Source: an uncultured Fidelibacterota bacterium
GTDB taxonomy: Bacteria; Fidelibacterota; Fidelibacteria; Fidelibacterales; Fidelibacteraceae
Assembly (NCBI GenBank): GCA_937862595.1
Contig: CALMFL010000285.1
Coordinates: forward strand, 1-5,674
DNA: 5,674 bases
Direction of reading: 5' to 3'
The translations under genes were made by a program, and so were the position numbers. Under the pieces are notes generated by a model. It was not told the origin of the DNA, did not search any database, and saw only the letters and a program-made list of their open reading frames with translations. Positions 1-4,319 of the stretch are shown piece by piece. How positions within the stretch are numbered: the first letter of the stretch is position 1; every line of letters begins with the position of its first letter.

Positions 1-309
1 CTCTTTCTCCTTTTCGGGCTCCTCAATGACGACGTCAATATTGACCATATCCAGCTGGCTCCCGATCTTGTTCAAACGGTTTTTGACCGTCGGGTAACTG
101 ATCCCGAAGAATTTTTCCATCTGCTTGATCGACCCGTGCGTCTTTAAGAACACCGCGGCAAAAAGCTGATCGTCGTGCGACAGCCGCGCCATGGGAGGAA
201 GCTGAAAGTTCCCCTCGATCGTCACGCCTGCCTCCGGGATATGAACCCGGGTCACGCTCAGGGTCTTTCCCCCCGTCATTTTTGTCAGTTCGCGCCATTC
301 CTGTATCAT
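1..309 (-). CDS. DUF2089-family small regulator-like protein, 3' end beyond the left edge
   Basis: An open frame of 103 codons starts at ATG 309-307 and is still open at base 1, so the C-terminus is missing. A good Shine-Dalgarno AAGGAG (322-317) lies 7 nt before the ATG. The segment TIEGNFQLPPMARLS (residues 30-44), followed by a helix-turn-helix-like stretch with GISYPTVKNRL (69-79), is the hallmark of DUF2089. Members of that family often carry an N-terminal zinc ribbon. Here no cysteine occurs in the visible 103 residues, so the ribbon is absent or degenerate and only the HTH-like part is kept. The tail after residue 90 is acidic and charged (IEEPEKEKE). The helix pattern suggests nucleic-acid binding, but no function is established. 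The gene has its own strong promoter, with a symmetric repeat that could be an autoregulatory operator. Family assignment is fairly confident; a DNA-binding role is inferred. Confidence 0.8.
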   Translation of the reverse strand, partial: MIQEWRELTKMTGGKTLSVTRVHIPEAGVTIEGNFQLPPMARLSHDDQLFAAVFLKTHGSIKQMEKFFGISYPTVKNRLNKIGSQLDMVNIDVVIEEPEKEKE

Positions 310-328
310 TTTTCTTCTCCTTTTGTGC

Positions 329-369
329 AATAATAATTCATTTTGTCAATTATGTCAAGAATTATTATT
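329..369. promoter_or_regulatory. Perfect 11-bp inverted repeat around the DUF2089 promoter, candidate operator
   Basis: AATAATAATTC at 329-339 and GAATTATTATT at 359-369 are exact reverse complements separated by 19 nt. The left arm covers the -10 hexamer and the right arm abuts the -35. Arm centres are 30 bp apart, close to three helical turns, so both half-sites would lie on one face of the DNA. This geometry fits a dimeric repressor blocking the promoter. The arms are AT-only apart from one C/G, so chance symmetry in AT-rich DNA is less improbable than it would be for mixed sequence. A binding role is inferred. Confidence 0.5.
330..358 (-). promoter_or_regulatory. Near-consensus sigma70-type promoter of the DUF2089 gene
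   Basis: Read on the minus strand, -35 TTGACA (358-353) is followed by exactly 17 nt and -10 TATTAT (335-330). The -35 is a perfect match and the -10 matches 5 of 6 positions. The predicted transcription start near 323 falls at the edge of the Shine-Dalgarno, giving a leader of only about 14 nt. A second TTGACA copy (349-344) sits inside the spacer. It is too close to the -10 to be used with it. Confidence 0.75.
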
Positions 370-372
370 CGT

Positions 373-384
373 AATATTAATATT
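373..384. repeat. 12-bp AT palindrome upstream of the DUF2089 promoter
   Basis: AATATTAATATT is a perfect palindrome immediately upstream (minus-strand sense) of the -35 region and its flanking inverted repeat. It could be an additional protein-binding or UP-like AT element. In such AT-rich DNA it may also be chance. Confidence 0.3.
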
Positions 385-414
385 TGTGTCGTGTATTATT
401 GATTATATTAATTG

Positions 415-454
415 TGACAGGGTTTTTCATTGATAAAGTGAATAAAACCCGTCA
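415..454. repeat. Imperfect inverted repeat (hairpin) between the dehydrogenase terminator and the DUF2089 promoter
   Basis: TGAC-A-GGGTTTT (415-426) is complementary to AAAACCCGTCA (444-454), with A419 as a one-base bulge. The inner TTCA (426-429) can also pair with TGAA (439-442). The hairpin lies just past the dehydrogenase terminator, so it may be a back-up stop or transcript-end structure, or a protein-binding site. No T-run follows the stem on the minus strand (it continues CAATTAAT), so it is not a canonical intrinsic terminator. Confidence 0.4.
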
Positions 455-455
455 T

Positions 456-484
456 AAATAAAAAACCCGGCGGTCAGCCGGGTT
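456..484 (-). terminator. Rho-independent terminator of the dehydrogenase gene
   Basis: On the minus strand AACCCGGC (484-477), loop TGACC and GCCGGGTT (471-464) form a perfect 8-bp GC-rich stem. A T-rich tail TTTTTATTT follows, and overlaps the distal end of the stem. The terminator lies about 105 nt past the dehydrogenase stop codon, on the far side of the heptamer array. The array is therefore expected to be transcribed as 3' UTR. Confidence 0.85.
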
Positions 485-493
485 AAAATCAAC

Positions 494-591
494 ACGCCTT
501 ACGTCTTACGTTTCACGTCTCACGTCTCACGTCTCACGTCTCACGTCTCACGTCTCACGTCTCACGTCTTACGATTCACGTCTCGCGTTTC
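494..591. repeat. Heptamer tandem repeat array, about 14 units of ACGTCTC (GAGACGT on the minus strand)
   Basis: Fourteen consecutive 7-nt units run from 494 to 591 without a phase break. Seven identical ACGTCTC copies are contiguous at 515-563, and another lies at 578-584. The edge units are variants (ACGCCTT, ACGTCTT, ACGTTTC, ACGATTC, GCGTTTC). A homogeneous core with degenerate flanks is typical of arrays that grow by slippage. The array begins at the dehydrogenase stop codon: the TGA (592-590) overlaps the last unit. It ends 9 nt before the terminator stem. Each unit in minus-strand sense contributes GTGA, and a period of 7 places TGA in all three frames within 21 nt, so the array cannot encode protein on that strand. 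Confidence 0.95.
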
Positions 592-1708
592 ACAACTTTT
601 CCGCGATCGCTTCCGCCACTTCCAGCGAGGTGTTGCTGCCGCCCATGTCGTAGGTGCGAACCTTGCCTTCGGCAATGACGTCGGCGACGGCGTTTTCCAG
701 GCGTTCGGCCATGTCTTTTTCGCCCAGCCAGTCCAGCATCATTTTTACGGTCAGGATCATGGCGATGGGATTCACCTTATACAGGCCGTAATATTTCGGT
801 GCGGAACCGTGAGTGGGTTCAAAGACCGCGATCTTGTCGCCGATGTTCGCGCTGCAGGCGAACCCGAGTCCGCCGACCAGCTGCGCCGCCAGGTCGCTGA
901 GAATGTCGCCGAACATGTTCTCGGCAACGATCACTTCGTACATGGCGGGATTCTTGACCAGCCACATGCACTGGGCGTCGATATTGGTTTCCCAGAGCTC
1001 GATGCCCGGATAGTTCTTTGCCACTTCGCGCGCGGTGCGGATCATCAGGCCGCCGGTTTCGCGCAGCACATTGGGTTTGTCGCAGACCGTCACGGCTTTT
1101 TTCCCGTATTTTTTTGCAAATTCAAAGGCGTTGGTCACAATGCGCGCACAGCCCTGCTTGGTCATGATCCGGGTGGACAGGGCAATATTTTCCAGGCCCG
1201 CGGCCTTGAATTTCTTCATTTTTGGGTGGTTCTTGTCCAGGGCGTCATACACCGCTTCCGGCAGGGGGAAAAACTCCACGCCGCCATACATGCCTTCGGT
1301 GTTCTCGCGGAAGATCGTGATATCGATATCGTCCTTATAGTTCAGCGGGTTGCCCTTGTACGCCTTGCAGGGACGAAGGTTGGTATGCAGGTTGAAGAGC
1401 TGGCGCATGCGGACGATCGGACTGAAGTACACATGGCCCTTGCCCTGAAGTTCGGGCGCCAGTTCCTTCTCCGCCTCTTCCTTGGGTTTGGAGGTGATCG
1501 CGCCGAAAAGCGCGCAATCCACGGTGTTCAGCATGTCGATGGTTTTCTGCGGGAAAGCGTCGCCTTCCTTCTTCCAGCATTCCCAGCCGATCTCGCCGGG
1601 GATGAATTCGGCGTCCAGCTTTAGCTTGTCCAGCACGATCTTTGCGGCTTCCATCACTTCATTGCCGACACCGTCCCCGGGCAGCCACCCAATGCGATAT
1701 TTTGCCAT
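590..1708 (-). CDS. Isocitrate/isopropylmalate dehydrogenase-family oxidoreductase (probable NAD(P)-dependent isocitrate or related 2-hydroxyacid decarboxylating dehydrogenase)
   Basis: This 372-residue cytosolic enzyme oxidatively decarboxylates a (2R,3S)-2-hydroxy acid such as isocitrate. The start at ATG 1708 is chosen because AAGGAG lies 7 nt upstream and the protein opens directly with the nucleotide-fold start MAKYRIGWLPGDGVG. A longer in-frame start at 1774 has no comparable ribosome site. Visible landmarks are Ser96 and Arg102 in SPIVRMR, Arg112 in NLRP, Arg134 and Tyr141 in FRENTEGMYGGVE, Lys211 in DKPNVL, Asp244, and Asp268/Asp272 in NMFGDILSD (the PS00470-type signature, about 264-283). 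HGSAP is at 300-304. All catalytic residues of the family appear present, and the length is normal. The substrate loop and cofactor pocket mix features: Lys305, Tyr306 and Val312 resemble NADP-IDH, but Gly stands where E. coli IDH has Arg395. DKPNVL and ENMFGDILSD resemble isopropylmalate or homoisocitrate dehydrogenases. Family certain; exact substrate open. Confidence 0.9.
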   Translation of the reverse strand: MAKYRIGWLPGDGVGNEVMEAAKIVLDKLKLDAEFIPGEIGWECWKKEGDAFPQKTIDMLNTVDCALFGAITSKPKEEAEKELAPELQGKGHVYFSPIVRMRQLFNLHTNLRPCKAYKGNPLNYKDDIDITIFRENTEGMYGGVEFFPLPEAVYDALDKNHPKMKKFKAAGLENIALSTRIMTKQGCARIVTNAFEFAKKYGKKAVTVCDKPNVLRETGGLMIRTAREVAKNYPGIELWETNIDAQCMWLVKNPAMYEVIVAENMFGDILSDLAAQLVGGLGFACSANIGDKIAVFEPTHGSAPKYYGLYKVNPIAMILTVKMMLDWLGEKDMAERLENAVADVIAEGKVRTYDMGGSNTSLEVAEAIAEKL

Positions 1709-1745
1709 GACGTCTCTCCTTAAATTTCCCGTTAATGTAAAATGC

Positions 1746-1760
1746 GCCACGTTGCGTGGC
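1746..1760 (-). promoter_or_regulatory. Small hairpin in the 5' leader of the dehydrogenase mRNA
   Basis: In minus-strand sense GCCACG, loop CAA and CGTGGC form a perfect 6-bp stem with a 3-nt loop. The hairpin ends about 24 nt before the Shine-Dalgarno. It could stabilise the mRNA or modulate translation. It matches no riboswitch I recognise, and the effect is inferred. Confidence 0.4.
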
Positions 1761-1784
1761 CTCATTTGCTGCATTCTGCCTAAA

Positions 1785-1814
1785 ATAACACCTTGAAATT
1801 ATGATAATTTTCAA
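1785..1814 (-). promoter_or_regulatory. Probable promoter of the dehydrogenase gene
   Basis: In minus-strand sense -35 TTGAAA (1814-1809) is followed by an 18-nt spacer and -10-like TGTTAT (1790-1785). The -35 matches 5 of 6 positions and the -10 matches 4 of 6. This would give a leader of about 70 nt containing the small hairpin. It is the only reasonable hexamer pair between the upstream terminator and the gene. Confidence 0.4.
1793..1814. promoter_or_regulatory. Near-perfect palindrome overlapping the dehydrogenase promoter, candidate operator
   Basis: TTGAAATTAT (1793-1802), a central G, and ATAATTTTCAA (1804-1814) form an inverted repeat with 10-bp arms. The only imperfection is one extra T in the right arm. 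It covers the whole presumed -35 box and most of the spacer, a typical repressor position. No known regulator consensus is claimed. Confidence 0.45.
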
Positions 1815-1864
1815 CCGGAAGCAACAGCATCCGAAAAAATATTCACGCAGCCGAAAACGGCCTG

Positions 1865-1892
1865 TAAACAAAGCGGCGTTTTTCAACGCCGC
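1865..1892 (-). terminator. Rho-independent terminator of the Omp85-like gene
   Basis: In minus-strand sense GCGGCGTT (1892-1885), the tetraloop GAAA, and AACGCCGC (1880-1873) form a perfect 8-bp stem, followed by TTTGTTTA. It lies 28 nt after the Omp85-like stop codon. It separates that gene transcriptionally from the dehydrogenase. Confidence 0.88.
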
Positions 1893-1920
1893 CCTGTCTG
1901 TCATTTATTGTTTCACGGGA

Positions 1921-3201
1921 TCAATACAGGTATCCCAGCCCGATGTACAGGCCGGTGCTTCCGTCGTTCGCACTGGCGGCGAAACCGTAATCGACGGAAA
2001 GGATCATGTTCTCGTTCATTGCCAGTTTGATACCCATGCCGTAGCCGATGTGAACCGTTTCCGCATTGCCGGAAAGGTATCCGGCCGGAACGTTATCCTG
2101 ATCGTAGGCATAGGGCTGTACGACCATGCCGGCGTCAACAAAGGGGTTGATCCCGAAATAGAAATTCTGGTTCGCCAGCGTGAAGCGGACGATCTTCCAG
2201 CGGGCTTCAAGGTTCCCGTAGGCGTATCCGTCCCCGACCAGGCGCGCACGCATGATGCCGCGGACTGTCTTGCTGCCGCCAAGTCCGTCAACGGCGTTGC
2301 GGGAATTCGTCATCATGCCCTGCATGTAGAAGGGCATTTTTCCGGCGACCACGCCCTGGTAGCCGAGCCGGTAGGCGATCGATAAATTATCGGGAATAAG
2401 CGTAAGATAGTGACGGTGGATCGCGGCGACCTGCAGCCAGCCGCTTTCGTTCCCGACAAAGCCGGGGGCCGCGGTGATCACGAATTCTTCCCAGAGTCCG
2501 CTCATCGGGCAGGCTTCAAAATCGCGTGTGTCGTACACGACGCCGGCTTTCAGGGTCGTGACCAGTCCGCCGTCGGCTTCGTTTGCCTCAATGGCGCCCC
2601 AGTTGACAAAATCGTCGTACAGGGTGGTGGTGTCGGTGAACTCATCGCTCCACGCGCGGGTCTGCGTGACCGAGCCGATGTTGAAGTTCATGATGCCCAA
2701 GCCCGCCAGCCAGCGGAAATTGTCCCCGGTGATGTTGCCCTGGAAATTGACCAGGAAACGGAAATAATTGCGCTGCATGGCGTAATACAGGCGGTTTTTG
2801 TAAGAGGTTTCCGCTTCGTCGAGCCATGCGGCGTTGTAGGTGGACTGAGCGCCGTTGAAGCCGTAAAAGCCCCAGGTCTGCTGGACGATATTGCTCAGGT
2901 CCGCGGTGACACGGATCCCGGGAATCAGGTGCTCGGAGTCGTACTGCAATTGCGCAAGCCCGGCGCCCTTGGTGGTCTGGTTCCATTCCACATAGACGTT
3001 GTGGAAATATTCCGGATAAATGGACCCGTCTCCGTAGAAGAAGATGTTGGCCAAAAGTCCGTACTGGAATCCGGTGTCGGAGTTATAGGCGACCGACGGC
3101 AGGGGCCCTACATTGATCCCTGTTTTCACGATTTCTCCCGCCTGTGCTCCGCTCATCAGAACGATCAGGCAGACCAATAAGATACGTAATACGTTTTTCA
3201 T
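1921..3201 (-). CDS. Omp85/BamA-TamA-like outer-membrane beta-barrel protein without POTRA domains
   Basis: The gene encodes a 426-residue outer-membrane protein. ATG 3201 is chosen because GGAGG lies 5 nt upstream and the product opens with a classical signal peptide: MKNVLR, a hydrophobic core to about residue 16, and probable cleavage after SGAQA (21). A longer in-frame frame begins at a TTG at 3252 and lacks a signal-like start. Omp85 (bacterial surface antigen D15) motifs in the second half are YDTRDFEACPMSGLW (223-237), the lid-loop-6 VRG (313-315) after GGSKT, GNLEARWKI (329-337), FVDAG (354-358), and an amphipathic C-terminal strand ending in Tyr. The mature chain of about 405 residues only accommodates a barrel, so POTRA repeats are absent and it is unlikely to be the essential BamA. 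It has its own terminator. Role unknown: outer-membrane assembly, export or porin-like functions are all possible. Confidence 0.85.
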   Translation of the reverse strand: MKNVLRILLVCLIVLMSGAQAGEIVKTGINVGPLPSVAYNSDTGFQYGLLANIFFYGDGSIYPEYFHNVYVEWNQTTKGAGLAQLQYDSEHLIPGIRVTADLSNIVQQTWGFYGFNGAQSTYNAAWLDEAETSYKNRLYYAMQRNYFRFLVNFQGNITGDNFRWLAGLGIMNFNIGSVTQTRAWSDEFTDTTTLYDDFVNWGAIEANEADGGLVTTLKAGVVYDTRDFEACPMSGLWEEFVITAAPGFVGNESGWLQVAAIHRHYLTLIPDNLSIAYRLGYQGVVAGKMPFYMQGMMTNSRNAVDGLGGSKTVRGIMRARLVGDGYAYGNLEARWKIVRFTLANQNFYFGINPFVDAGMVVQPYAYDQDNVPAGYLSGNAETVHIGYGMGIKLAMNENMILSVDYGFAASANDGSTGLYIGLGYLY

Positions 3202-3241
3202 GTTTCCCTCCAATGGTGAACGTTCGGTATCGGTTCGGTTG

Positions 3242-3268
3242 AATATAAGCAAAAGAATGGTGTCTCAA
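3242..3268 (-). promoter_or_regulatory. Possible promoter of the Omp85-like gene
   Basis: In minus-strand sense TTGAGA (3268-3263) and TATATT (3247-3242) each match their consensus at 5 of 6 positions. The spacer is only 15 nt, shorter than the usual 16-18. The leader would be about 34 nt. A direct repeat TTCGGT (3223-3228 and 3234-3239, plus strand) lies in that leader. Read-through from the radical SAM gene upstream is also possible, because no convincing terminator lies between them. Confidence 0.35.
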
Positions 3269-3321
3269 AACACTTTTTGTTGGCGTTTGGGGGATCGCCC
3301 GGTCCGCGTTCCGCTCCGTCT

Positions 3322-4191
3322 TCAGAATAGCTCCAGTTGTCCGTGTTGACGGGGAAAGGGGTTTTTCTTTGGGCTCAGGGGATAATCTTTTTTTAGTTTT
3401 GAAATGCGCGCATAGACGGATTCCCGGTAGGGTTTTTTATCTTGTCCCTGTGAGTAATATTGCAGGTAGGGTTCATACACCTCCGGAAATTCCGTTTTAA
3501 TGAAATTCAGGAAATGCCCCCGGGTGGGCTGCCGGAGATTCAGCAGGCCTGGGATCACATAATCCGCTCCCGCCGCTTGCGCGGCGCGGAAAAGATCGCG
3601 CAGGTTTTCTTCCGTGTCGGTAATGAACGGCAGGACGGGCATCATCAGCACGCCGGTCATAACCTTTGTGCCCCTAAACGCTTCCAGAATTTCAAAACGC
3701 TCTTTCGTTGACGAGGAAGCGGGTTCGATCTTTTTTCTCAGCGCCTCGTCAAGGGTTGTAACGCTGACCGCCACGTGCGCACCGGCGACTCTTGCCAGTT
3801 CTTCAAAAAGCGCCCTGTCCCGCAGCAGCAGTTTCGACTTGGTGGAGATGGACGCCGGGGTTCTGTATTTTATCAGCAGTCTTAAAACGTCCGGCATGAT
3901 CTTTTTGACGGCCTCGATGGGCTGATAGCTATCCGTCACGCCGCCCAGATTGATCGTTTCGTGTTTCCAGTAGGGACTGCGCAATTTCTTCTCGAGGCAT
4001 TCGGCAATGTTTTCTTTGATATAGATATCCTGAAAAAAATCGCCGCCCTGCAGATAGTCGTGGGAATACAGCGCATAACAGTACCGGCAGCGGTGGGCGC
4101 AGCCGCGGTAGATGTTCAGGTCCCAGTGATAGGGCAGATAGCCGCTGTCGATTCGGTTCAGCGCTGTCTTGCTTGTCATGCTTTTGTACAT
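3322..4191 (-). CDS. SplB-like (spore photoproduct lyase family) radical SAM protein
   Basis: This is a cytosolic radical S-adenosylmethionine protein of 289 residues (start at 4191). The [4Fe-4S] cluster motif is CAHRCRYC (Cys31, Cys35, Cys38), preceded by YHWDLNIYRG. GGVTDSYQPIE (83-93), STKS (116-119), KIEP (154-157) and MPVLPFITD (184-192) mark the TIM-barrel core of COG1533. True spore photoproduct lyase uses an additional cysteine downstream of the cluster as hydrogen donor. The only other cysteine here is Cys65, and none follows it, so DNA photoproduct repair is doubtful; homologues of this short type have no settled substrate. The start is uncertain: ATG 4191 and ATG 4179 both precede the conserved KTALNRI segment, and a TTG at 4260 would add 23 residues with no family resemblance. 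None has a convincing Shine-Dalgarno. Confidence 0.85.
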   Translation of the reverse strand: MYKSMTSKTALNRIDSGYLPYHWDLNIYRGCAHRCRYCYALYSHDYLQGGDFFQDIYIKENIAECLEKKLRSPYWKHETINLGGVTDSYQPIEAVKKIMPDVLRLLIKYRTPASISTKSKLLLRDRALFEELARVAGAHVAVSVTTLDEALRKKIEPASSSTKERFEILEAFRGTKVMTGVLMMPVLPFITDTEENLRDLFRAAQAAGADYVIPGLLNLRQPTRGHFLNFIKTEFPEVYEPYLQYYSQGQDKKPYRESVYARISKLKKDYPLSPKKNPFPRQHGQLELF

Positions 4192-4262
4192 GCCTGAATA
4201 TACGCTTTCCGGAGCGGAGAATGAAGACAGAATCGCGCCGGCGATCCCGGACTTGCACAAAG

Positions 4263-4291
4263 TTGTTTTATCCGCCCCGGGGATGTATTAA
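4263..4291 (+). promoter_or_regulatory. Possible promoter of the C10 protease gene
   Basis: TTGTTT (4263-4268) and TATTAA (4286-4291) are spaced by 17 nt, about 28 nt before the protease ATG. The -35 matches 3 of 6 and the -10 4 of 6 positions, so the call is weak. The spacer contains the palindrome CCCCGGGG (4275-4282). The region lies between divergent genes and must drive at least the protease. Confidence 0.3.
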
Positions 4292-4319
4292 CTTATTATT
4301 CAAACAGGATAGGTGGTTT

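Noticed and set aside
494..591. CRISPR array
   Set aside because: The units are 7 nt with no spacers between them and no cas genes nearby. This is a simple tandem repeat.
809..1624. 271-codon plus-strand open frame opposite the dehydrogenase
   Set aside because: It is entirely antisense to a well-supported conserved gene and its translation shows no recognisable motif. Long antisense frames are expected in GC-rich coding DNA.
1709..1774. Upstream extension of the dehydrogenase to an ATG at 1774
   Set aside because: The extra 22 residues precede the conserved N-terminus, overlap the leader hairpin, and have no good Shine-Dalgarno. AAGGAG sits correctly before 1708 instead.
2410..3180. 256-codon plus-strand open frame opposite the Omp85-like gene
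   Set aside because: It is the mirror of the coding frame with no ribosome site or family motif. The minus-strand protein has a signal peptide and Omp85 motifs.
3230..3321. Terminator between the radical SAM and Omp85-like genes
   Set aside because: Only short weak stems (for example CAAAA with TTTTG around 3266-3279) are visible, with no GC stem plus T-run, so no terminator is called.
4192..4260. Extension of the radical SAM protein to a TTG start at 4260
   Set aside because: The added 23 residues show no family resemblance and no ribosome site precedes the TTG. It remains a minor possibility because the later ATGs also lack strong sites.
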